A stretch of DNA of 64,000 bases, taken from positions 1,426,001 to 1,490,000 of the forward strand of contig CP036526.1 in assembly GCA_007741555.1 (NCBI GenBank), read 5' to 3'. Below are positions 44,216-54,200 of the stretch, piece by piece. Position 1 is the stretch's first letter, and every line of letters begins with the position of its first letter. The position numbers and the translations under genes were made by a program. The notes under the pieces were generated by a model, which ran no database searches, was not told where the DNA came from, and saw only the letters and a list, made by a program, of their open reading frames with translations. Source of the DNA: Stieleria marina. Its GTDB lineage: Bacteria; Planctomycetota; Planctomycetia; Pirellulales; Pirellulaceae.

Positions 44216-44800
44216 GCGATTTAGCCTCTGTGTAGCGGCACTCCGCAGATTCACGCGGGTGCTTGTGGCCTGCTCAGGAATCAAGCAAACGCGGTGGGCG
44301 TGTTTTTCAGCACACCGACACGCCACGAGTACTGCCTTCTTTGATCGCCAGTGCGGTGGATTACGGTCAAGTTTTCCATCGCAAAGTGCGTTTTCGCATT
44401 CTAGGTCGCCGTTGCGATCGAACAGATCTGCTTGGAGTCGTGCGATGCGCAACACTTGTGCAACTTGCTCGGCAGGCTGCTTGAATCGTAGTCGCGTCTA
44501 ATACTGCGGGTGGGGGATCGGTCGGCATCGCCAAAAAGAATCTTGAAACGATTCAAGCAAAAAGTTCAGATGCCACTCGGGTTGGAAGCCTAGCCGCGCA
44601 AGCTGGCTAAGGCGCTGGAGTCTTACCAAAAGCCGACCGAGCACATCGAGGTTCGGAGCACTTCGAGAACCAGTTTGCGCGGTTTGGAACGCTGCGTGCA
44701 AAGCCGATGTACCAACTGCGATCTGCAAACAGTGGTCAATGGAGATTACTGAAAGAGTGGCAGATCCAACTCCAACATCAAGCGTAAGCGCAGACCTCCA
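44216..44800. other. Long intergenic region, possible decayed sequence
   Basis: This 585-base gap separates glnS from the DUF1559 gene. No intact gene, tRNA or clear terminator is visible. A plus-strand stretch around 44607-44755 can be read as a short broken frame (…KALESYQKPTEHIEV…CTNCD…) before the DUF1559 start, which might be a gene relic, but I found no recognisable family. Confidence 0.4.
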
Positions 44801-45925
44801 ATGGATTCACGAACAAGAAACCTATCGGCTCCATCTAGCCAATCGTGCAACACACGACGACAAGATGCTGGGCGGCAGAGCAAGACGCAAGGTTTCACAC
44901 TTGTCGAACTGCTCGTTGTCATCGCAATCATCGGCATCCTAGTTGGGTTGCTTCTACCAGCTGTTCAATCAGCTCGCGAAGCGGCTCGTCGGATGCAGTG
45001 TTCCAACAACCTAAAACAGATGGGACTAGCGATTCACAACTACCACGACACCTTTCGGCAGTTGCCGGCCAATCAGGGAACCAAAAAGAAACCCGTTTCC
45101 GGGCAAGCCTGGGTGAGCGGCCCGTCATGGATGGTCGCAATTTTGCCTCAGATCGAACAAGGGCATGTATTCAATCGATTGAAATTCGGAGTCGGGACCG
45201 ATTTTGCGGACACGACATCGACTGCCAATGAGAATTGGGAAATCATGTCGCAAACCAAAGTGCCCTCTTACAACTGTCCCTCCAGTGCTTTGCCAAAGCA
45301 ACGGATTCACGAGGCGAGTGAAGCGACCAAAGCATTTGGGTCTCCGGACACCTACGATGTTCAGATTCCGGACTATGTTGCCAGCGTAGGCTACTACAAC
45401 CCGCCGGGATCCACGACATTCTCTTGGGATCGGTACTATGCCAACAAAGCAACTTGGTCGTGGGGATGGTTGCAGGACAACGGTTTTCTTGCGATCAACA
45501 ACAATCAATTTCGACGCAGGCGATTTTCAAGTATCACCGACGGACTTACCAACACGCTTGCTGTTGGCGAACACGGTGCCGAGATGGTTCATTTCGACGG
45601 CACACGCGAAGACACTCGGCCTGGACGCGGACCCGGTGGCATGTGGGCCGCACGTACGGCTTGGTTTGAATGGGGATCGTGGTATGGCATGACGGCCAAC
45701 GTTACCGTGCCGCGCTATCCCAACAATAGTTTGTTCTCCGGCAACTGGACTCAAAACCGCGAACACACGTTGCACAACGGATTTCGATCGCAGCACGTGG
45801 GTGGAGTGCAGTTCCTGATGGGAGATGGTTCAGTCCGGTTTGTCAGTGACAGTATTGACTTTGACAATATTTTCACGGCTCTGAACGGTCGCGACGACAG
45901 CTTCGTTTTCGACCAAGACTATTAA
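44801..45925 (+). CDS. DUF1559 pseudopilin-like surface protein
   Basis: A 374-residue protein of the DUF1559 family, vastly expanded in planctomycetes. The N-terminus has a type IV prepilin/general secretion pseudopilin motif: a leader ending in QGFTLVELLVVIAIIG, cleaved by prepilin peptidase before the Phe. After the helix, AREAARRMQCSNNLKQMGLA is the family signature. The C-terminal H-X9-DG motif (HVGGVQFLMGDG) is also typical. Members are thought to form extracellular pseudopilus or fibre-like structures. The start codon is uncertain because no strong ribosome site precedes 44801. It is followed by a small lipoprotein gene, the usual pairing. Confidence 0.93.
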   Translation: MDSRTRNLSAPSSQSCNTRRQDAGRQSKTQGFTLVELLVVIAIIGILVGLLLPAVQSAREAARRMQCSNNLKQMGLAIHNYHDTFRQLPANQGTKKKPVSGQAWVSGPSWMVAILPQIEQGHVFNRLKFGVGTDFADTTSTANENWEIMSQTKVPSYNCPSSALPKQRIHEASEATKAFGSPDTYDVQIPDYVASVGYYNPPGSTTFSWDRYYANKATWSWGWLQDNGFLAINNNQFRRRRFSSITDGLTNTLAVGEHGAEMVHFDGTREDTRPGRGPGGMWAARTAWFEWGSWYGMTANVTVPRYPNNSLFSGNWTQNREHTLHNGFRSQHVGGVQFLMGDGSVRFVSDSIDFDNIFTALNGRDDSFVFDQDY

Positions 45926-45980
45926 TCGACGCCCACAACCAAAAACTCATTTGCCCATCGATAAGAGGAATAGCTGAACC

Positions 45981-46424
45981 ATGATTTACTCTCCACCAAC
46001 AACCTTATTCACCGCCAAAAAGAAACTGAGCGTTCTGCTTGCCGGGTTGTCACTGATCGCGGTTGCAGGCTGTGGACCCAGCGGTCCTGAGCTTGCCGCT
46101 GTTACAGGTGTACTGACGTTTGACGGTGAACCCGTGAAGAACGGCAGCATCGAGTTCATTCCCATCGAAGGCGGCCGTCCTTCGCTTGCGCTTTCGGATG
46201 AAACGGGAAAGTTCGAGATGTTTTACTTGCCGGGGCAACCCGGAGCATTGCTCGGAAAGCACCGCATTCGCTTCGAGATTGCAAAGGCACAACCAGGTGA
46301 TCCTGGATTGAAACGTCCTCCACGACGCGGCGGAAAACCACCGGGCGAAATTTCACTCGAACCTAAAGAGTTTGAAGTGGCGTCCGGTGATAATCAGATC
46401 GATCTGAAACTCGTAGAAGCTTAA
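45981..46424 (+). CDS. Small lipoprotein linked to DUF1559 gene
   Basis: A 147-residue lipoprotein with lipobox LIAVAGC and a single beta-sandwich domain (ELAAVTGVLTFDGEPVKNGS, IEFIPIEGG, DETGKFEMFYLPG). It resembles carboxypeptidase regulatory-like or transthyretin-type domains. A proline/basic segment (KRPPRRGGKPPG) interrupts the later part. Such proteins regularly follow DUF1559 genes in planctomycetes. It lies 55 bases after the DUF1559 stop and ends at a strong terminator, so the two form a two-gene operon. Confidence 0.88.
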   Translation: MIYSPPTTLFTAKKKLSVLLAGLSLIAVAGCGPSGPELAAVTGVLTFDGEPVKNGSIEFIPIEGGRPSLALSDETGKFEMFYLPGQPGALLGKHRIRFEIAKAQPGDPGLKRPPRRGGKPPGEISLEPKEFEVASGDNQIDLKLVEA

Positions 46425-46475
46425 GACGCAATGCTGTCACACGAACGATTTCGTTGACAAACCACTTGCGAACCA

Positions 46476-46519
46476 AAACTACCTCGGTTAGGCAGGATGC
46501 CAGTCGAGGTAGTTTTTTT
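46476..46519 (+). terminator. Intrinsic terminator after the DUF1559 operon
   Basis: AAACTACCTCG (46476-46486) pairs with CGAGGTAGTTT (46505-46515) over an 18-base loop and is followed by TTTT, giving seven consecutive T. It falls within the in-frame upstream extension of the caspase gene, which supports the later start used for that gene. Confidence 0.85.
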
Positions 46520-46612
46520 GTGCCGTTGACTCACTGTGGTTCAAATAATCGCAAGTCATTTGTCAGTCGGCTATCATCGAAGTCGTCCCTTCCGATTCAG
46601 GAGCGTCGATCG

Positions 46613-48505
46613 ATGAGATTGTTTGTCTGTTTGTGGCTCGTGCTGACCGTCTGTACTAGCGCCAACAGCGATGAAGTCGGCAAACTAATTCCAGGCCAAA
46701 CCTATGCTGTGATCGTGGGCGTACTGACGTGGCAGGAAAAATCGCTGACCGAGTACCCGGCTGAACGACGCCAAGACGTGGCACTACAGCAACAGTTGGC
46801 AGCGATCGGGGTTCCCGCCGAAAATGTCACGGTATTGCTTGATCAAGCCGCGACACGCGATGCAATCGAGACTGCCGTCACGTCGGTTGCAAAAAGGGCC
46901 GGCGAAGATTCGACATTGATCATCTACTACGCCGGCCACGGCATGACGCACGACGGGAAAGGAGTTTTTGCCTGCTTCGATATCGATACACAGCAAATGG
47001 CTCAGACTGGTTGGTGTCATGATCGTTTGGCTGAGTCAATCAAGTCAAATTTTGGCGGTGACAATGTCTTGCTGTTCGCAGACTGTTGTTACTCGGGCAA
47101 GCTGCAGGATGTCGCCAAACAACTGGGCGAAAGCGGTTTTCGTGCCGCCAGCCTGTCGTCGGCGGGTGTCGATAATCTATCGACGAGCAACTGGACCTTC
47201 ACGCTAAGCTTGGTCGAAGCTCTAAGCGGGCATCCCCTGAGCGACGTGAATGTCGATGGAGCGGTCACGCTAGGTGAAACGGCCGTCGAAGTGAAAGAGG
47301 CGATGCGTTTTTTTGAACGACAGCGAAGCGGTTTTGCGTCGCATCAGCTTCCAGAGGAGTTTCAATTGGCGACGACGCGCCGCGATCCGATTCTGACTGG
47401 CGCGGCCAAGCAAAAGCAAATTCTCCAATACAAGTTCGGTCAGTTCGTCTTGGCCAAACCCAATCAGAAGTGGGCGATTGGCCGCGTGCTCAGTCAGCGC
47501 ATAAGTGAACTTGGCAAGCCCGAATTGCTGATTCAGTCTCAGGACTACAGCGATCGACCAACGCATTGGCTAGGAACTGACAAGGTCCGCTTAATCGATG
47601 CGGTGGTTCAGAAGCAGTTTCCGCCCGACCCATTGCCAGACGATGAAGCCCAGCAGAAGGCGAGCGTTGATGGTAAGTACACCAACCTGTTGGCGAAACT
47701 GAAGGTCGAAACTGATTGGAAGAGCTATGGCGCGTTTCAAGATTTTGGCAACTGGGCCGGTAAGTCTTACTTCCAGCACAAAGACTTACCTGCCGGACAC
47801 TGGGTCTACGTGTATCCGCATTGGTACATCTGGCAAACCAACATTGCCGGTGAAGTCGCTGTTCCCCCGAACGTCGCGCCATTGAAAAACGTTCCTCATT
47901 GGGACGCTAAACAAATGATCGGTCGGCCCGATACGCTGCAACCTGGCGACCAAATCACCGCCTGGGCGCCGGGCAAAATCGATGATGGAAAGGTCTGGGC
48001 CGAAGTTGATTTTGGCGAAGCGATTGTGGCAACGGAGATTCACATCTACGAAAACTGCTCTCCCGGTGCGGTCTATCAAATCACTGGATTCGTCGACGCC
48101 AAGGAAATCGTTCTCTGGAAAGGAACTGATCCCACGCCTGCCAGTGCGGCGATGGGGACCAGTAAATTCGCCCTGTCCAGCGACGTCACGATTGACCGGA
48201 TTCGCATTTATGTTGACTGCAAACGATCCGCTGGCTGGAATGAAATTGACGCTGTCGCGTTGATCGACAGAAACAACAAAGAACACTGGGCCGTCGATGC
48301 CAGAGCCAGTTGCACGTACAACCAGGCAAAGGTCATCGCATTCGTCGATCCCTTTCAAGCTGACGCAGACCGTAAGGCTGAAAAGTGGGCGGAGGTCAAA
48401 AAAAACTTGCGGGATCGCAAGCAACGAATTCGGCAGTACGAAGCTGCTATCGAAGAAGAACGCAAGGCAATCAAAATGCTTTACGAAGAAATGAACGATC
48501 TGTAG
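46613..48505 (+). CDS. Exported caspase-like (peptidase C14) protein with discoidin-like domain
   Basis: A 630-residue protein. AGGAG precedes the ATG at 46613; a signal peptide (MRLFVCLWLVLTVCTSANS) follows. The caspase/metacaspase p20-like domain (about 28-260) has the catalytic pair His109 in YYAGHGM and Cys159 in DCCYSG. A linker with a Trp/Gly-rich beta-type region (about 270-440) leads to a domain resembling F5/8 type C (about 450-560; VWAEVDFGEAIVATEIHIYE, then IRIYVDC). The C-terminal 50 residues form a charged coiled coil (ENAEERK-type, rich in Arg, Glu and Lys). Export, protease and carbohydrate-binding-like modules together suggest an extracytoplasmic cysteine peptidase. Metacaspases prefer Arg or Lys; specificity here is unknown. 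Confidence 0.88.
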   Translation: MRLFVCLWLVLTVCTSANSDEVGKLIPGQTYAVIVGVLTWQEKSLTEYPAERRQDVALQQQLAAIGVPAENVTVLLDQAATRDAIETAVTSVAKRAGEDSTLIIYYAGHGMTHDGKGVFACFDIDTQQMAQTGWCHDRLAESIKSNFGGDNVLLFADCCYSGKLQDVAKQLGESGFRAASLSSAGVDNLSTSNWTFTLSLVEALSGHPLSDVNVDGAVTLGETAVEVKEAMRFFERQRSGFASHQLPEEFQLATTRRDPILTGAAKQKQILQYKFGQFVLAKPNQKWAIGRVLSQRISELGKPELLIQSQDYSDRPTHWLGTDKVRLIDAVVQKQFPPDPLPDDEAQQKASVDGKYTNLLAKLKVETDWKSYGAFQDFGNWAGKSYFQHKDLPAGHWVYVYPHWYIWQTNIAGEVAVPPNVAPLKNVPHWDAKQMIGRPDTLQPGDQITAWAPGKIDDGKVWAEVDFGEAIVATEIHIYENCSPGAVYQITGFVDAKEIVLWKGTDPTPASAAMGTSKFALSSDVTIDRIRIYVDCKRSAGWNEIDAVALIDRNNKEHWAVDARASCTYNQAKVIAFVDPFQADADRKAEKWAEVKKNLRDRKQRIRQYEAAIEEERKAIKMLYEEMNDL

Positions 48506-48520
48506 ACCGTCGATCGAACG

Positions 48521-49174
48521 TTAAGAAGCAAGTTCTGGAAAAACGCTTTCGTCCAACTCCATTCGTTTGACAATGGAACGCAATCGAATTTGAAAATCGC
48601 TCTTATAATTGGCGACTTGCTGTTCCGTCAGATTGCAGTGAGTTGCCACGTCTTTATTGGCCACTCCGCGGACGAAGATCATCTCAATGGCACGCAGTTT
48701 TTGCCAGTCACCGTTGCGTTTCCACCGATCGACCTGTTCGGCCAGAGCCGCTTGAATGGCTTCTTCTTCAATTCGTTTGCGTTCGACACTGCGGACGATC
48801 GAACTTGCGCCACGGCCAACTCCCGGCGGTTCGATATCGCCACCGTTTGAACTCGCGCGCCCATGCATCTGGATCGTTGGACGCCGGCCTTCGCGACGCA
48901 AATGGTCGGTCAGTTTGTAGGCACAGATGGAAAAGAGATAGCTCTCCAGCGGACGGGATCCGTCGTAGTTAGGCAGGCTAATCAAAAAACCCACAAATGC
49001 TTCTTGGACAATATCTTCACTTGACGCACGATTGCGGATTCGGCTGTCGGTGTAGGCCAGAAGCCGGCCTTCATATCGGTCAATCAACGACTGCCAAGCT
49101 TCCGAATCGCCTTGCCGAATCTTGTCGACCAAGTACGCATCGGCATCATGGGACTTTTTCTTCGGGTCAGTCAT
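48521..49174 (-). CDS. ECF-type RNA polymerase sigma factor
   Basis: A 217-residue sigma-70 family factor starting at the ATG at 49174 (MTDPKKKSHDADAY). Region 2 contains DSEAWQSLIDRYEGRLLAY and SSEDIVQEAFVGFLISLP with the Phe-Leu block, and LESYLFSICAYKLTDHLRRE. A variable linker (GRASSNGGDIEPPG) is followed by region 4 with a helix-turn-helix (RGVANKDVATHCNLTEQQVANYKSDF). Extracytoplasmic-function factors respond to envelope or environmental signals. It is the last gene of the row 57254-48521 and its stop is 15 bases from that of the converging caspase-like gene. No anti-sigma gene is adjacent. Confidence 0.93.
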   Translation of the reverse strand: MTDPKKKSHDADAYLVDKIRQGDSEAWQSLIDRYEGRLLAYTDSRIRNRASSEDIVQEAFVGFLISLPNYDGSRPLESYLFSICAYKLTDHLRREGRRPTIQMHGRASSNGGDIEPPGVGRGASSIVRSVERKRIEEEAIQAALAEQVDRWKRNGDWQKLRAIEMIFVRGVANKDVATHCNLTEQQVANYKSDFQIRLRSIVKRMELDESVFPELAS

Positions 49175-49314
49175 GGAAGTCAATTTTGCGGAGCGTCATG
49201 GATGGTAGAAGGCGACTTTGCCGAGTTAGTTATTCGCTGTGATCAACCGTTCCTTGGCAATACGCTGCGAAACCGAGGCAGAAAAATTCGGGCAGGCTTC
49301 TGCGGTACATTGTT

Positions 49315-51117
49315 CTACGGCGCCACCATCGGAGTAACGCTTTCGATCAGTTTGATCACGTCGGTGTATGATTTTTCACCGGCGGCAATCCCAGCTTCAA
49401 TCAAGGGATCGACTGCGTGAAAATCTTCGATGCGAAAATCCTGCGTTTCGGGGACAACAATCATATCACTGTCCAAAGCATGCAGTTCGCTGGAGTGTCG
49501 GCGGCTCAATTCCATGGTGCGGAGCAAAGTTGACAGATAGCTGGGTTTGTACAACTTGCCGTTTTTGCCGGTCGCAAAATCAGTTGCCAACGTGGATCCC
49601 ACATCGATCGAAATCACAAAGTCACATCCTTCTTCACGCAGTACTGATGCAGGGACGTTCATCAGAACTCCCCCGTCGACCAGCATTTCTTTGCCGTGAA
49701 TGATGGGGCTGCCAAAAACAGGATGATTGATGCTTTGCAAAATCGAATGCACAACGTCGCCTTGCCTGCGAATCAATTGCACACCGCTGATCAAATCCAG
49801 CGTCGTAATTGCCAGTGGCAAATCCATGTGCCCAAACGCAAGTTGGTGGAGATAACGCCGTAACTTTTTCTCGAATCTACCGCCGCGAAAACTGTGCAGC
49901 AAATGGGCGCGTCGCAACGCGGGGCGACTGGCAAAGATTCGCGGCGGAATCATATCGTCGCGAAAAAACTGCCCGACAGCTTGCGGGGTGTAACCGGCTG
50001 CCAACGCGCCGCCCACGATGGCTCCTGCACTGGTCGCTGCAATGGAATCAAACACGATTCCGTGCTCAGCAAACACTTGGGTCACTCCCACGTGCGCGAT
50101 CCCGCGTGCGCCTCCTCCGCCCAGGGCCAGCCCAATTCGGACACCTGACAAGTATCGAGCGACCCGGACGACGCCGGGCTGGTCCAGTTGAACTTCGTGA
50201 GGCTTGCGGCGTTCACTGCGGGAAAACGACACTCGCATGCAGCGAAACTGATCGCTTTGTATCAGTTCCGGAGGCGAACCGTCCTGATCCGATGGGTGAA
50301 CAATCGCAACAATCGGGCGTCGGTGCAATGGGATCAATTCGACTACCTTGCCGATCGCGCCGGACAATCGTTTTGGATCGTCGATCGCCAGAATCACACG
50401 GTCGCATTCTTTGGCGGCCGCTTGAATCGATGTCTGGCCGTAGGCGATCGCCACGGCCAGTGAAATATCGCCCGCGTGCTGGGCAACCTTTATGGCAAGT
50501 TCATCGCTCGAAACCAGGATCGCGTCGTTGTCGATCTCTTTCGCGTCGAACGGCAGTTCACCGTCAGACACGATGAGAGGATGAAGAATCATACCCTGCC
50601 GACGAAGCTGTCCCAGCATTGCCGCGCCCAGCGCCCAGCCCTGATCGGTGTCGACCAGAATCGCCAACGAGTGAATACCGCGTTTGGCATTGCCTTTCTG
50701 ATTCGTAAAGGTGTTCATCGTGGTCAGTCGCCGGGTGAGCGATCGACTGATGTTGTGCAGCAATTCGGGATGCTTGGGGAGTAGCCGTTGGTAGCCTTCG
50801 CGGCGCAGAACCAAAGTATCCAAATAGGTCAGCGCGGTCACGGTCGCGCTACGCGGTTTGCCAGAAATCATGGACGCTTCACCGAAGTGTTCGCCTGGTC
50901 CCATCACGCTCAGCGTTCGCTCGTTCGATGCCGGTCCGTCGCCCGTCCAGACGCGAACCTTCCCGGTCACGATTAGGAACAGCTCGTCGCCTTCGTCGCC
51001 CATTTTGACGATCGTCTCACCAGCTTGGAAACTGCGTGATTCAAACGCATCGAGTACTTCTTGTAGTTCTTCGCCGACGAGTCCAACGAACAGCGATCGT
51101 GTAATCGTTTCGTCCAT
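49315..51117 (-). CDS. Patatin-like phospholipase with N-terminal cyclic-nucleotide-binding domain
   Basis: A 600-residue cytosolic protein of the NTE/RssA type. Residues 1-120 are a cNMP-binding domain (GDELFLIVTGKVRVW and GEHFGEASMISGKPRSATVTA, lacking a clear arginine-for-phosphate site). A Rossmann-like linker (about 148-300) precedes the patatin domain (330-590). Its oxyanion motif GGGGARG is at 333-339, the nucleophile Ser363 lies in ATSAG instead of GxSxG, and Asp480 in VDGG completes the dyad. It should hydrolyse phospholipids or lysophospholipids at the inner membrane. It follows the macroglobulin gene by 107 bases and precedes the sigma factor by 140. Confidence 0.93.
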   Translation of the reverse strand: MDETITRSLFVGLVGEELQEVLDAFESRSFQAGETIVKMGDEGDELFLIVTGKVRVWTGDGPASNERTLSVMGPGEHFGEASMISGKPRSATVTALTYLDTLVLRREGYQRLLPKHPELLHNISRSLTRRLTTMNTFTNQKGNAKRGIHSLAILVDTDQGWALGAAMLGQLRRQGMILHPLIVSDGELPFDAKEIDNDAILVSSDELAIKVAQHAGDISLAVAIAYGQTSIQAAAKECDRVILAIDDPKRLSGAIGKVVELIPLHRRPIVAIVHPSDQDGSPPELIQSDQFRCMRVSFSRSERRKPHEVQLDQPGVVRVARYLSGVRIGLALGGGGARGIAHVGVTQVFAEHGIVFDSIAATSAGAIVGGALAAGYTPQAVGQFFRDDMIPPRIFASRPALRRAHLLHSFRGGRFEKKLRRYLHQLAFGHMDLPLAITTLDLISGVQLIRRQGDVVHSILQSINHPVFGSPIIHGKEMLVDGGVLMNVPASVLREEGCDFVISIDVGSTLATDFATGKNGKLYKPSYLSTLLRTMELSRRHSSELHALDSDMIVVPETQDFRIEDFHAVDPLIEAGIAAGEKSYTDVIKLIESVTPMVAP

Positions 51118-51224
51118 AAGGGCGTTACTGTTCCGGCAAGCTCAAGAGGCAAGGCATCGTGAAATTTCAGGTAGCATCGTACCACCAATTCATCATCGGA
51201 AAAAAGACAACACAAATGCAGTCT

Positions 51225-54200
51225 TTACTTGGCCTCGATCGGCAGGCTTTCGCTATGACTATTGAATTCGGGTGCGTACATGCACTGAACACTTGCGATG
51301 CCTGTTTGGTACTGCCCGCGTAACTGAACCCTCGTCGAGTACTCGAATACGTAGACCCCTTTGGGCAGGTAGTCGATGAAAAAATGGCTTGCCGTGTCAC
51401 GAGTCGATTCGTAGTAGCCCAATCCATCTTGGAATTTGTAGCGAGAGAGTACATTGACCGGTTCGGTACCGCTGCCACGGCCGTCTTTCAAGTGAACGTA
51501 CTCCATGTCGCGATCGGTTCGCAGTACGACCCGGACGACCAGTTCATCGCCAACGTCGACAGGGCCGTCGACGGCGACCAGCGTTGGGCCTTTGTCCGTA
51601 TTCTTTTTGACGAACAGTTGCTTGGTCAGTTTCAGTGGTGTGTCCTGGTGCGGCGTGACCTTGCTAACGTCTTCCAGATACTGCCAATGCAGGCTGCCCC
51701 AAGCGACACCATCGTCCACTTTGGTCAAACGTACTTTCCCCAGTTCAGGCGTGATTTGTTTTCCAACGAAACGCTGCTCAAAAAATCCTGTGCCAGCTTC
51801 GACTTTGTCGGGCTGTAGTTTGGTATCAGCAAGTGAAACTTCGACCAAAGCATCCGACGCAAGCACATCGGTGCCGCGTAGGAGCAAAGCGTAGACTGCA
51901 TCAGCCGTTGCTTTGGTGGTTTTCCAGTCTTGTGTTTGCTTTTGCTTGATCAGCCAAACCTTGCAATCTTCGACCGCTTGCGCGTCGTTCATGACTTCAT
52001 CGAACGCTTCGATCATCATTGCTTGAGTTTCGATCGGGGCGCGGTACCACCACCAGGACAGTTCCGTGTCACGCCAAAACATGCCCATCTCTTCGTCGCT
52101 GACGCTGCGTTCCTTGATGGACGCCATGATGGCTTGCGCGTTTTTTAAATCGCCAAATCGTTTCAGTGCGATTGCCAGGTGAGCTTGCGATTGGCGGTGT
52201 GCGAGATCCAACCAGTACTTGCGCGATTGACTGAGCCAATAGTCGACGGCTTCCTTGTGCTGCGGTGCGATGGGTTTGTCTTGCAGAAAGAATGAACGAC
52301 CGTAAACGTAGAAAGCCATCGTCGTCGATAGATGGTTGCCATCGCGGTTGGCGGGCTTGATTTCGCGATATCGATTCGTGGCCCAAGCATCCAGACGGTC
52401 CAGCGATTTGATCGCTGCAGCCGGATCAATGTCGACACCTAAATGCCGCATCCGTCCAAAACCAGTCGTGATGTAAAGAGTGATGTACTCGCTTTCGGGG
52501 CCGCCGGGGAACCAAGGCCAAGCGCCGCTGGGATACTGCAGATCCGATATTCGCCGGGTCAACCGCTGCGTTTCACTTGCCAATCGATTGTCGTCAAACA
52601 GGATGCCGACATTGCGACGTGCTTGGCTTTCTGCTTCGGCTTGGCGAACCCAAGGGGTTTCTTGGAGCATCACAGATTTTAGATCTTCGTTTTTCTCCAG
52701 CGGGCTATCCAGTGCAGGCGTGTTTCGCCATTGGTCAAACACGCGGTGGATTTTCGGATCGCTACCGGCGATGTGCTGCGCAATGGAATTGGCATACAGT
52801 CGGTTAAAAGTCTGCTCGGCACATTCATGCGGATACTCCATTAAGTATGGCAGTGCCATCACGGCATACCACGATGGATTGCTGACCATTTGAACCGTCA
52901 GCGACTGATGCTTCAGTGAATCGGAGTTGCCTGATTCAAGTAGCTTTTTAAATTCAAAGTCTTTGGTTTGCTTTCCGCGAATCGGCAACGGCAGCGATTC
53001 GGTCACCAGGAGGCGACGCGAGAGTACCGGCAGATAGCCTTCTTCGCCGTCAGAGAGTCGGCCCGTCGACCCGATGACTTTGTAAGTTAGAAACCCAAGT
53101 CCGTCGGGAACGCTAATTTTCCACGCGTAGGACTTTGACTCTCCTGCTGCGACTTCAAATGATTGTTCACGCTCGACGTTTTTCAATAGGTCGTCCACGC
53201 TGTCGCCTGTTCGAGCATCAGACAGAGCCAGTCGGATTGTTCCGGTTTGCCGCTTTGGGGATTGATTGCTGACTTTGGCCGTGAACTCCAGCATGTCGCC
53301 TTCGCGGATGAATCGCGGCGGATTGGGCTGGACCATCAAGTCCTTGGCGGTGACGGTGGTTCCCGTGATCGCACCGCCACGAAGTTCGCGGTCGTGTGCA
53401 AAGCCTATGAATTTCCACTTGGTCAATGCTTCGGGCATCGTGAATTCCATCTTGACGGAGCCATCTTGTCCGGCAGTCAAATGGGGAAAGAAGAACGCGG
53501 TTTCGTTTAGATTTTTACGAGCGGTAACATTCTCCAAGTCGATGTTGGGCGTCTGTTGCCCTCCCGCCTTGCCGTCGTCGTTTCTGCTTCCGGGTTCATT
53601 GACGATTGCACCGGACTTGTCGTCGCTAGTCACGGCCAGTGCAGACATCGGAGCTGATTTGGTCATCGCCATGCCCATGTCCATTCCTTCGGCACTGTCC
53701 ATTTCCATCCTCATGTTGTCGGCCATTCCCATCCCCATCATGCCACCGCGGCCGAACGCGCGGCCGCGACGGCCGAACTGGTATCCATAGAAATTCTGGA
53801 TGATCTCTCCAGGGAAACGGCGATACGTCCAGGAAGTGTGGCGTGAATCGCGTCGCCAATTTCCGTGGATTCGTTGCAGACCGCGCAGTTGATTCTCGAA
53901 GTGTGCATTGACGGACGCGTAGTCACGCCGGAAAACATTGAATCCACTGATCCAGTTGTGGCTGGCGTACGCATCAAGTGACGCGTCATAGAGCGTCGCA
54001 ACCATTTCGGCAGCTGCAAGCTGGGCATCGGGACCCGAGACAATCGCCGTCCAACGTTCTTTGGCGCCCGGCTTCAGCTTGGAAACAAAACGTTCCCACT
54101 TGATGTTCAGCTTCTTATTGGACCAGGGAACCGGAACATAGTTGGAGGTCAGGTAAGCCCGGTTTTCCCGTACCATCGTGCAGCGAACGTTGAATCCGCC

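Noticed and set aside
44500-44800. Possible transposase or gene relic before the DUF1559 gene
   Set aside because: A readable stretch with CTNC exists, but no family, inverted repeats or target-site duplication could be found.
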